64,000 bases of DNA from Nocardioides exalbidus (lineage in GTDB: Bacteria; Actinomycetota; Actinomycetes; Propionibacteriales; Nocardioidaceae): positions 3,968,001 to 4,032,000 of the forward strand of contig NZ_FNRT01000002.1 of NCBI RefSeq assembly GCF_900105585.1, given 5' to 3'. Made by a program: the position numbers and the translations under genes. A model generated the notes under the pieces. That model searched no databases. It saw only the letters and a program-made list of their open reading frames with translations, and had not been told where the DNA came from. The first letter of the stretch is position 1. Every line of letters starts with the position of its first letter. Positions 23,875 to 31,330 of the stretch are shown here, piece after piece.

Positions 23875-25089
23875 ATGGACGACGAGCCGAAGACTCTCCT
23901 GGTCACCCTCACGGGCAAGGACCGACCGGGCGTCACCTCCACGATCTTCTCCGCACTCTCCGCCGCCGGCGTCGAGGTCCTCGACATCGAGCAGATCGTG
24001 CTCCGTCGCCGGCTGGTGCTCGGCATCCTGGTCACCGCGCCGCGCGACTGGAAGAAGCTGCGCGACACCATCGAGCGGGCGGCGGCCGAGCTCGAGATGT
24101 CGGTCGAGGTCGACCGCGGCGCCGGCGACAACCGCAGCCGCCCCGGCGAGCGCTCGCACATCACCATCATCGGCAGCCCGCTGAAGGCGTCGGCGATGGC
24201 CGCCGTGGCGGGTCGGATCGCCGACGCCGGCGCCAACATCGACCGCATCGAGCGGATGGCTCGCTACCCGGTCACCGCCATCGAGCTGCACGTCTCCGGC
24301 GCGCCCGCCGAGTCACTGCGCCCGGTGCTCGCGGCCGAGGCCGTCCGCCTCGGCGTCGACCTGGCGGTCCAGCGCGAGTCGCTGCACCGGCGCGGCGTCC
24401 GGCTGATCGTGATGGACGTCGACTCCACCCTCATCCAGGGCGAGGTGATCGAGATGATCGCCGCCCACGCCGGGCAGGAGGCTGAGGTCGCGCGGGTGAC
24501 CGAGGCCGCGATGCGCGGCGAGCTCGACTTCGAGCAGTCGCTGCGCGAGCGGGTCGCGCTCCTCGAGGGTGTCCCCTCCTCGGCGCTCGACGAGGTCTAC
24601 GACTCCATCGTCCTGGCGCCCGGCGCACGCACGATGGTCCGCACGCTGCGGCGCCTCGGCTACCGGTTCGCCATCGTCTCCGGCGGGTTCAGCCAGATCA
24701 CCGACCGGCTCGCGGCCGACCTCGGCATCCACTTCGCGCGCGCCAACGAGCTCGAGATCGTCGACGGGCACCTCACCGGCCGGATCGTCGGCGACGTCGT
24801 CGACCGGGCCGGCAAGGCAGCCGCGCTGCGCGAGTTCGCCGCGGAGGTCGGCGTACCCCTCGACGCGACGATCGCCATCGGCGACGGCGCCAACGACCTC
24901 GACATGATCGAGGCGGCCGGGCTCGGGATCGCCTACAACGCCAAGCCGATGGTGCGCGACGCGGCGCTCACCTCGGTCAACGTGCCCTACCTCGACTCGG
25001 TGCTCTACCTGCTCGGCATCTCCCGCGAGGAGATCGAGGACGCTGACGCCGAGGTCGGCATCGTCACGCCGGCTCCCCTGCTGGGCTGA
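23875..25089 (+). CDS. serB: Phosphoserine phosphatase with N-terminal ACT domains
   Basis: 404 residues from ATG 23875. Two ACT-like modules in the first 165 residues (LLVTLTGKDRPGVTSTIFSA; ITIIGSPLKASAMAAVAGRI), then the HAD phosphatase with motif I DVDSTLIQGEVIEMIA, motif II IVSGGFSQITDRLA, the Lys in RAGKAAALREFA and motif III AIGDGANDLDMIEAAGLG. It makes the last step of serine synthesis, dephosphorylating O-phosphoserine; the ACT domains probably sense serine. The 3' end overlaps the convergent methyltransferase gene by 26 bases. Confidence 0.92.
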   Translation: MDDEPKTLLVTLTGKDRPGVTSTIFSALSAAGVEVLDIEQIVLRRRLVLGILVTAPRDWKKLRDTIERAAAELEMSVEVDRGAGDNRSRPGERSHITIIGSPLKASAMAAVAGRIADAGANIDRIERMARYPVTAIELHVSGAPAESLRPVLAAEAVRLGVDLAVQRESLHRRGVRLIVMDVDSTLIQGEVIEMIAAHAGQEAEVARVTEAAMRGELDFEQSLRERVALLEGVPSSALDEVYDSIVLAPGARTMVRTLRRLGYRFAIVSGGFSQITDRLAADLGIHFARANELEIVDGHLTGRIVGDVVDRAGKAAALREFAAEVGVPLDATIAIGDGANDLDMIEAAGLGIAYNAKPMVRDAALTSVNVPYLDSVLYLLGISREEIEDADAEVGIVTPAPLLG

Positions 25090-25849
25090 CGCCCACCCGG
25101 GCGCCGATCGCCACGCAACCACCGACCTCCGGCTCCGCGGCGACCTCGGTGGTGAGGCCCGCGGCCGCCATCGCGGCCGTCGTCGCGGGCGCCTGGGACG
25201 GGCTGGTCTCCACGAGCAGCACTCCCCCGGGCGCGAGCCACTCGGGGGACCCGGCGGCGAGGCGTCGGTGGAGGTCGACGCCGTCGGGGCCGCCGTCGAG
25301 GGCGACGAGTGGCTCGTGGTCGCGCGCCTCGGGCGGCATGTCCCTGATCCGGCCGGTGGGGACGTAGGGGGCGTTCGCGACCAGTACGTCGACCCGGCCC
25401 CGCAGCGCCTCCGGCAGCGCGTCGTAGAGGTCACCCTCGTGCAGGGTCGCGGTCGGGGCGTTGGCGCGCGCGCAGTCGAGCGCCGTGCGGCTCAGGTCGG
25501 CCGCGTGCAGCTCCCCCGCACCGTCGACGCAGGCGGCGACCGGCGCCACGCCGCAGCACATCTCCACGACGACGGGCGCGCGGAGACGCGCCGCGTGCGC
25601 GACCGCCGTGCGGGCGAGCAGCTCGGTGCGGCGCCGCGGGACGAAGACGCCGGGAGCGACGACGAGCCGCCGACCGAGGAACTCCACCCACCCGAGCACC
25701 GTCTCCAGGGGCTCCCCGGCGACACGGCGCGCGACCATCCGCTCCAGCGCCTCGGGGGTGCCCGCAGCGGACTCGAGGAGGGCCGCCTCGTCCTCGGCCC
25801 ACACGCACCCCGCGGCGCGGAGCCGCGTCACGGTGTCGGGAGCGGTCAC
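25064..25849 (-). CDS. PrmC/HemK-related protein glutamine methyltransferase
   Basis: 261 residues from GTG 25849. SAM-binding motif VVEMCCGVAPVAACVDG, HemK-like approach RRVAGEPLETVLGWVEFLG and the target loop LVANAPYVPTGRI. The catalytic tetrapeptide reads NAPY instead of NPPY, as expected for the actinobacterial PrmC-related branch rather than true PrmC. Likely methylates a glutamine side chain of a protein; the target is not known. The GTG overlaps the phosphatase stop by 4 bases (GTGA). Confidence 0.78.
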   Translation of the reverse strand: MTAPDTVTRLRAAGCVWAEDEAALLESAAGTPEALERMVARRVAGEPLETVLGWVEFLGRRLVVAPGVFVPRRRTELLARTAVAHAARLRAPVVVEMCCGVAPVAACVDGAGELHAADLSRTALDCARANAPTATLHEGDLYDALPEALRGRVDVLVANAPYVPTGRIRDMPPEARDHEPLVALDGGPDGVDLHRRLAAGSPEWLAPGGVLLVETSPSQAPATTAAMAAAGLTTEVAAEPEVGGCVAIGARVGVSPAGEPA

Positions 25850-26400
25850 CCGTCGACGACGTGGAACGCGTGCAGCCGCCCGGTGCCCGGGCCGAGGTCG
25901 GCCCACGCCACGTCGACCTCGAACACGGCGAGCGCGGCCGTCGGGAAGCCGCGCGTGATCATCGCGGTCGATGCCTCGTCGTCACCCTCGCCGTCGTCGA
26001 GCAGCTCGGCGACGTAGGCCATGGTCGGGTTGTGCCCGACGACGACGAGGGTCCCGACCGCGGGGTCGGTCTCGTCGATGAGGTCGAAGGCGGAGTCGGC
26101 GCCGGCGGCGTAGAGGGCGGCGGAGAAGTCGGGCTCGCAGTCCCAGCCGGCAGCGACCGACAGCTCCGCCCAGGTGTCGCGGGTGCGCTGGGCGTCGGAC
26201 ACGAGGGCCGCGTCGGGCACCAGGCCCTGGTCGGCCAGCCACCGGCCGGCGGCCGCGGCGTCGGCACGCCCCAGCGGGGCCAGCGCGCGCTCGTGGTCCG
26301 AGGGCGCGACCGACTCGGCCTTGGCGTGACGCATGATCACCAACCGCCGCACGGTGTCCGTCCGACCCCCGGTCGGGTCGGGGCTGCCTGACTCCTGCAT
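25846..26400 (-). CDS. SixA-like histidine phosphatase
   Basis: 184 residues from ATG 26400. The phosphohistidine loop is VIMRHAKAE (RHA variant typical of SixA), with the second catalytic His in VVVGHNPTMAYVAELLDD. The first 20 residues (MQESGSPDPTGGRTDTVRRL) are polar and may be partly leader. Enzymes of this group act on phosphohistidine or small phosphoesters. It is coupled to the PrmC-like gene and divergent from cphB across the 160-base palindromic element. Confidence 0.85.
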   Translation of the reverse strand: MQESGSPDPTGGRTDTVRRLVIMRHAKAESVAPSDHERALAPLGRADAAAAGRWLADQGLVPDAALVSDAQRTRDTWAELSVAAGWDCEPDFSAALYAAGADSAFDLIDETDPAVGTLVVVGHNPTMAYVAELLDDGEGDDEASTAMITRGFPTAALAVFEVDVAWADLGPGTGRLHAFHVVDG

Positions 26401-26420
26401 GGCTCCACCCTTCCAGCCGC

Positions 26421-26580
26421 GGGCATGTCTGCCAATCCTCGGCCGTCGCGAGCGTCGTTCGGCGCGTGCGATGGCAAGGCGGAGGAGGGAGCCATGGCGG
26501 AGCCATGGCGACTGACGACAACGCAGCCAGTGTGCGTGCCGGGCGGCGCGCAGCAGGCCATGGGATTGGCAGCCATGCCC
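26421..26580. repeat. 160-base inverted-repeat element with internal hairpin
   Basis: The 18-base end GGGCATGTCTGCCAATCC (26421-26438) is matched inversely by GGATTGGCAGCCATGCCC (26563-26580) at 17 of 18 positions. Between them the palindromic octamer GCCATGGC occurs twice (26491-26498, 26502-26509), giving a perfect 8-bp hairpin with a GGA loop. No open frame of substance. It fills the gap between the phosphatase and cphB genes and looks like a non-autonomous (MITE-like) or REP-like element. No clear target-site duplication is visible. Confidence 0.65.
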
Positions 26581-26593
26581 TAGCCTGCCTGTC

Positions 26594-27547
26594 ATGCCCA
26601 GGGGACCACTCATGATCATCGGTGGCGCCGAGGACAAGGTGCGCAAGCCGACGATCCTCAAGCACTTCGTCGCCCTCAGCGGCGGCCGCGAGGCTCGCAT
26701 CGCCGTCATCCCGACGGCCTCGTCGCTCGGGCGCGAGGTGGTCGAGGTCTACGAGGCGCTGTTCACCAAGTTCGGCGCGGCCGCGGTCGAGGCGGTGCGG
26801 CCCGAGTCGCGCGAGCAGGCGCACGACCCGGCGCTCGTCAAGGCGCTCGACGACGCGACCGGCGTCTTCATGACCGGCGGCAACCAGCTCAAGCTCTCCT
26901 CCATCGTGTGCGGCACGCCGGTGGGCGACGCGATCCTGCGGGCGCACGAGCGCGGCGCGGTGGTCGCCGGCACGTCCGCCGGGGCGAGCATCCAGTCGTC
27001 GCACATGGTCGCCTTCGGCGTCGGCGGCGCGACCCCGAAGCAGCGGATGACGCAGGTGGCGGCCGGGCTCGGGCTCGTCGGCACGACGGTCATCGACCAG
27101 CACTTCGACCAGCGCAACCGCTACGGCCGGCTGCTGATGATCGTGGCGCAGAGCCCGCAGCTGCTGGGCATCGGCGTCGACGAGGACACGTGCGGCCTGG
27201 TCGAGGACGTCGACGGCGACCTGGTGATGCGGGTGATGGGCAAGGGCGCCGTGACGATCTTCGACGGGTCACGCATGGTGTCGAACGCCTACGAGGCCAA
27301 GCGGTCCTCGCCCCTCCTGGCCAGCGGCGTCGTCTTCCACACGCTGCCCGAGGGCAGCGTCTTCAACCTCACGGCCCGCGCGCTCGTGCCGCAGCGGCCG
27401 GCGGTCGACCCCGAGGAGGCCGACGAGCTGGCCGAGGCCGGTCGCGACCTGCGCCAGCTGGCCCGCGACATCGCTGCGGCCGACGCCACCCCGGCAGCGA
27501 TCGCACGACGCCTCAAGAAGCGGCGTACACCCCCCACCTCTTCGTAA
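26594..27547 (+). CDS. cphB: Cyanophycinase
   Basis: 317 residues from ATG 26594. A serine exopeptidase that splits cyanophycin (Arg-poly-Asp) into beta-Asp-Arg dipeptides. It has the nucleophile motif GTSAGASIQSSHMVAFGVG (Ser near residue 125), preceded by GVFMTGGNQLKLSSIV and followed by GTTVIDQHFDQRNRYGRLLM, all characteristic. The C-terminus carries an Ala/Asp-rich helix and a basic end. No signal peptide, so degradation is intracellular. It is followed 30 bases later by cphA: the classic storage polymer pair. Confidence 0.92.
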   Translation: MPRGPLMIIGGAEDKVRKPTILKHFVALSGGREARIAVIPTASSLGREVVEVYEALFTKFGAAAVEAVRPESREQAHDPALVKALDDATGVFMTGGNQLKLSSIVCGTPVGDAILRAHERGAVVAGTSAGASIQSSHMVAFGVGGATPKQRMTQVAAGLGLVGTTVIDQHFDQRNRYGRLLMIVAQSPQLLGIGVDEDTCGLVEDVDGDLVMRVMGKGAVTIFDGSRMVSNAYEAKRSSPLLASGVVFHTLPEGSVFNLTARALVPQRPAVDPEEADELAEAGRDLRQLARDIAAADATPAAIARRLKKRRTPPTSS

Positions 27548-27577
27548 GTCCACCCCGAGACGCAGGGAGATCCACCC

Positions 27578-30349
27578 ATGAGCGAGCGACCCACCCCGGA
27601 CCTCGAGATCGTCGAGACGCGCGTCTACCGCGGAGCCAACGTCTGGTCCTACGACAAGTCGATCCACCTCGTGGTCGACCTCGGCTCGCTCGAGCAGTTC
27701 CCGACCAACACGATCCCCGGCTTCACCGACGACCTCGTCGCGATGCTGCCCGGCCTGCGCGAGCACTCCTGCTCCCGCGGTCGCCGGGGCGGCTTCCTCG
27801 AGCGGCTCCACGAGGGCACCTGGCTCGGCCACGTCGCCGAGCACGTCGCGCTCGCGCTGCAGCAGCTCGTCGGCCACGACATCCGCCGCGGCAAGACGCG
27901 CCAGGTCAAGGGCGAGGTCGGCCGCTACAACATCATCTACGGCTACATCGACGAGAACGTCGGCCTCTCCGCGGGCCGGCTCGCGGTCAGGCTGGTCAAC
28001 CACCTCGTCGAGGGCGACCCGGAGTTCGACTGGGAGACCGAGCGCGACGACTTCATCCGCCGCGCCGAGCGCACGGCCTTCGGTCCGTCGACGCAGGCGA
28101 TCGTCGACGAGGCGGTGTCGCGCGACATCCCGTGGATCCGGCTCAACCAGTACTCCCTCGTCCAGCTGGGCCAGGGCGTCCACGCCAAGCGGATCCGCGC
28201 CACGATGACCTCCGAGACGTCGTCGATCGCCGTCGACATCGCCTCCGACAAGGACCTCACGACCAAGCTCCTCGGCGCCGCAGGGCTGCCGGTCCCCAAG
28301 CAGGACAACGTGCGCAGCGAGGACGGCGCGGTGGCCGCGGCCCGCCGCATCGGCTTCCCGGTGGTGCTCAAGCCGCTCGACGGCAACCACGGCCGCGGGG
28401 TGTGCCTCGACCTGCAGGACGAGGCCGACGTACGCGCCGCGTTCCCGATCGCGGCCGAGCAGTCGCGCCGTGGCAACGTCATCGTCGAGTCCTTCGTCAC
28501 CGGCAAGGACTACCGCTGCCTGATCATCGACGGCCGGATGGTCGCGATCGCCGAGCGGGTGCCCGCGTCGGTGACCGGCGACGGCACGTCGACGGTGCAG
28601 GAGCTCGTCGACCTGACCAACGCCGACCCGCGCCGAGGTGTCGGCCACGAGAAGGTGCTGACCCGGATCAAGGTCGACGACGCCGCCGTCGAGGTGCTCG
28701 CCGACCAGGGGCACACCCTCGACTCGATCCCGGCCGAGGGCGAGATGGTGAAGCTCGCGCTGACCGGCAACATGTCGACCGGCGGCATCTCGATCGACCG
28801 CACCTTCGAGGCGCACCCGGAGAACGTCGAGATCGCGGAGGAGGCCGCCCGGATGGTCGGCCTCGACATCGCCGGCATCGACTTCATCTGCCCCGACATC
28901 ACCCAGCCGGTGCGCGAGACCGGGGGTGCGATCTGCGAGGTCAACGCGGCTCCGGGGTTCCGGATGCACACGCACCCGACGATCGGCGAGCCGCAGTTCA
29001 TCGCCAAGCCGGTGGTCGACATGCTCTTCCCACCGGGCGCCACCTCGCGGATCCCGATCGTGGCCGTGACCGGCACCAACGGCAAGACGACCACGAGCCG
29101 GATGATCAGCCACATCTTCAAGGGCATGGGCCGCAAGGTCGGCATGACCTCGACCGACGGCGTCGTCATCGACGAGCGCCTCGTGATCCGGGCCGATGCC
29201 TCCGGTCCGCGCTCGGCGCGGATGGTCCTGCAGAACCCGCGCGTCGACTTCGCCGTCTTCGAGGTCGCCCGCGGCGGCATCCTGCGAGAGGGCCTCGGCT
29301 ACGAGCGCAACGACGTCGCCGTGGTCCTCAACGTCCAGCCCGACCACCTCGGCATGCGCGGCATCGACACCGTCGAGCAGCTTGCCGACGTGAAGGCCGT
29401 GATCGTCGAGGCGGTGCCGCGCGACGGCCATGCCGTGCTCAACGCCGACGACCCGCTGGTGCGGGAGATGCGCCGCAAGTGCTCGGGCCAGGTCGTGTGG
29501 TTCTCGATGGAGGAGCCGGGCAGCGAGGTGCGCGAGATGATCGACGCCCACTGCCGTCGCGGAGGCAAGGCGATCGTGCTCAACCCCAGCGACCGCGGCG
29601 AGATGATGGTCGTCCAGCACGGCCGGCGCGAGATGCAGCTGGCGTGGACCCACCTCCTGCCGGCGACCTTCAACGGCCGGGCGCGCATGAACGTCCAGAA
29701 CTCCCTCGCCGCCGCTGCCGCCGCCTTCGCGGCCGGGGCTCCGCTGCACGACATCCGGCAGGGGCTGCGGACGTTCTCGACGAACTACTACCTCTCCCCC
29801 GGCCGCCTCAACGAGGTCGAGGTCAACGGCGTCAACGTCATCGTCGACTACTGCCACAACGCACCCGGCATGAAGATGCTCGGCGACTTCGTGGACCGCG
29901 TCGGCGAGTCGCTCGAGTCGTCGCACGACCTCGCCCGGCCGTCACGGATCGGGATCATCGCCACGGCCGGCGACCGACGCGACCAGGACATGGTCGAGCT
30001 CGGCCAGATCGCGGCCCAGCACTTCGACGTCTGCATCGTGCGCGAGGACGTGGCGCTGCGCGGCCGTGAGCGGGGTGCCACCGCCGCACTGGTGATGGAG
30101 GGCGTGCAGGCCGCGATGGCCGACGGCGCCCGCTGCAAGCAGGCCGAGCTCGTGCTGGAGGAGATCGAGGCCGTGCGCCACGCGATGAGCCGCGCCAACC
30201 GCGGCGACCTCGTCGTGGTCTGCGTCGACAAGCACGCCGAGGTGATGACGGAGCTGGAGAACTGGTCCGACCAGGCCTACGCCGGCGCCGGCGCGTCGTC
30301 CGACGCACCCGCCGCCGACCCGGACTTCATCCCCACCCCGGGGGCCTGA
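27578..30349 (+). CDS. cphA: Cyanophycin synthetase
   Basis: 923 residues from ATG 27578 with GGGAG upstream. It polymerises aspartate and arginine into cyanophycin using ATP. Three parts: N-domain (residues 1-160, RVYRGANVWSYDKSIHLVVD), ATP-grasp domain (about 220-480, FPVVLKPLDGNHGRGVCLDL and ICEVNAAPGFRMHTHP) which adds Asp, and a Mur-ligase-like domain whose P-loop VTGTNGKTTTSRMISHIF is near residue 499 and which adds Arg. Length is near the usual 870-900 plus a C-terminal tail ending DPDFIPTPGA. The tail is duplicated as a decayed copy at 30918. The cupin gene begins directly after the stop. Confidence 0.93.
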   Translation: MSERPTPDLEIVETRVYRGANVWSYDKSIHLVVDLGSLEQFPTNTIPGFTDDLVAMLPGLREHSCSRGRRGGFLERLHEGTWLGHVAEHVALALQQLVGHDIRRGKTRQVKGEVGRYNIIYGYIDENVGLSAGRLAVRLVNHLVEGDPEFDWETERDDFIRRAERTAFGPSTQAIVDEAVSRDIPWIRLNQYSLVQLGQGVHAKRIRATMTSETSSIAVDIASDKDLTTKLLGAAGLPVPKQDNVRSEDGAVAAARRIGFPVVLKPLDGNHGRGVCLDLQDEADVRAAFPIAAEQSRRGNVIVESFVTGKDYRCLIIDGRMVAIAERVPASVTGDGTSTVQELVDLTNADPRRGVGHEKVLTRIKVDDAAVEVLADQGHTLDSIPAEGEMVKLALTGNMSTGGISIDRTFEAHPENVEIAEEAARMVGLDIAGIDFICPDITQPVRETGGAICEVNAAPGFRMHTHPTIGEPQFIAKPVVDMLFPPGATSRIPIVAVTGTNGKTTTSRMISHIFKGMGRKVGMTSTDGVVIDERLVIRADASGPRSARMVLQNPRVDFAVFEVARGGILREGLGYERNDVAVVLNVQPDHLGMRGIDTVEQLADVKAVIVEAVPRDGHAVLNADDPLVREMRRKCSGQVVWFSMEEPGSEVREMIDAHCRRGGKAIVLNPSDRGEMMVVQHGRREMQLAWTHLLPATFNGRARMNVQNSLAAAAAAFAAGAPLHDIRQGLRTFSTNYYLSPGRLNEVEVNGVNVIVDYCHNAPGMKMLGDFVDRVGESLESSHDLARPSRIGIIATAGDRRDQDMVELGQIAAQHFDVCIVREDVALRGRERGATAALVMEGVQAAMADGARCKQAELVLEEIEAVRHAMSRANRGDLVVVCVDKHAEVMTELENWSDQAYAGAGASSDAPAADPDFIPTPGA

Positions 30350-30715
30350 GTGCGGGTCATCGACCTCGCGGACCTGCCCCACCGCCCGATCGAGGCCCAC
30401 GGCAGCCGCGGCTTCTCCGTGGGCGCCTTCGGCCTCGGCGCCGACACCCACCTGGTGGCCGTCAGCCTGGCGCCGGGAGGCGTCATCGGACGCCACCCGG
30501 CCGTGGGTCGCCAGCTCCTCGTCGTGCTCGCCGGCGATGCGGAGGTCAGCGGGTCCGACGGCACCCCGCAGCTGCTGGCGCCCGGCCAGGCGGCCGTCTG
30601 GGAGCCGGGAGAGCACCACGAGACCCGGTCGGCGCGCGGCCTCTCGGCGATGATCGTCGAGGGTGACCTCGACATCGGGGCACCCGGGGAGCAGGTCGAC
30701 CCCGGCGACGTCTGA
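30350..30715 (+). CDS. Cupin-like small protein
   Basis: 121 residues from GTG 30350, immediately after the cphA stop with no spacer. The core LVAVSLAPGGVIGRHPAVGR, LLVVLAGDAEVSGSDG and LAPGQAAVWEPGEHHETRS fits a single cupin barrel with His and Glu residues that could hold a metal. No enzyme can be named. Tight linkage to cphA suggests a role in arginine/aspartate or cyanophycin regulation, but that is inference from position only. Confidence 0.72.
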   Translation: MRVIDLADLPHRPIEAHGSRGFSVGAFGLGADTHLVAVSLAPGGVIGRHPAVGRQLLVVLAGDAEVSGSDGTPQLLAPGQAAVWEPGEHHETRSARGLSAMIVEGDLDIGAPGEQVDPGDV

Positions 30716-30724
30716 CGCGGGCCG

Positions 30725-30905
30725 TCAGGCGCCGCGCACGGGGTGGTCAAGGGTCGCGAACCGCTGCTCGGACCGCTCCCTGCGCTCACCGAGGAGCGCG
30801 ACGACGACGGCTCCGACGAGGGACACGACGGCCTTGACGAGCACAGCCCGGTGCCAACCGTCGACCAGTCCTTGCGCCGTGACGGCGCCGGCGGGTGCGG
30901 CCACC
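30725..30905 (-). pseudogene. Truncated MFS transporter tail
   Basis: The frame ending at TGA 30727-30725 encodes AAPAGAVTAQGLVDGWHRAV followed by VVALLGERRERSEQ. It matches the C-terminus of the intact MFS protein at 37147-38529 (same motif GAVTAQGLVDGWHRAVLV, about 80-85% DNA identity over roughly 120 bases by eye). Homology stops near 30905, where a cphA-like tail on the other strand begins. Only the last helix remains, so it cannot be a functional transporter. Confidence 0.75.
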
Positions 30906-30917
30906 CGTCCGCGCGCC

Positions 30918-31083
30918 ATGAGCCGCGCCAACCGTGGCGACCTGGCCGTGGTCTGCGTCGACGAGCACGCCGAGGGGATGGCCACGTTGGAGAACTCGTC
31001 GGCCCAGGCCCACGCGGGCGCCGGCACGTCCGCCGAGACGCCCCGTCGCCGACCCGGACTTCATGCCGCCGCCGGGAATCTGA
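30918..31083 (+). pseudogene. Decayed second copy of the cphA 3' end
   Basis: The translation MSRANRGDLAVVCVDEHAEG and following residues match the last 54 residues of CphA (MSRANRGDLVVVCVDKHAEV, residues encoded from 30186). About 80% identical at DNA level by eye. Near SAETP the frame shifts by one base; in the other frame it resumes as ADPDFMPPPGI and TGA 31081-31083, mirroring ADPDFIPTPGA of CphA. Nothing upstream resembles the rest of cphA, so it is a remnant. Confidence 0.75.
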
Positions 31084-31330
31084 TGGGCTCCGCTGCCCGT
31101 GTGGACACGAGCCTGACCCTCCGACGAGGGCCGTGCCGCAACCCCGGCTCGGGTTGAGGGAGTCAGGGCAATCGCGGCGGAATGGGCCAGGCCAGACGTC
31201 ACCGATTCCTGCCCGCCTGATCCGATCCGGTCCACGCTTCTCTAGAGACACTCCCAACCACCGTCCAGCCATGCAAAGGACCACCGACGATGGGTCGGTG
31301 GCCCTTTGGCTTTCGAGCACTGGTGAAACG
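31084..31330. other. Non-coding stretch at the island's left side
   Basis: No gene seen. It contains GCGGCGGAATGGGC (31174-31187), also present at 34599-34612, and a hairpin AAAGGACCACCGAC/GTCGGTGGCCCTTT (31275-31307, one mismatch) 24 bases past the stop of the secreted-protein gene. The composition becomes AT-richer to the right. Confidence 0.4.
31275..31307. terminator. Hairpin downstream of the secreted-protein gene
   Basis: 14-base arms AAAGGACCACCGAC (31275-31288) and GTCGGTGGCCCTTT (31294-31307), one A.C mismatch, loop GATGG. On the minus strand it lies just after the stop at 31331. The A/T-rich ends of the arms give a short T run on either strand. Confidence 0.55.

Noticed and set aside
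26421..26580. CRISPR-like or tRNA-like structure
   Set aside because: Only one pair of inverted ends and one internal octamer repeat; no regular spacers and no tRNA cloverleaf or CCA end.
30725..31027. Complete 100-residue minus-strand gene
   Set aside because: Its first 40 codons are antisense to the cphA remnant and its last 60 match only the C-terminal end of the MFS protein, so it is a chance frame through two remnants.
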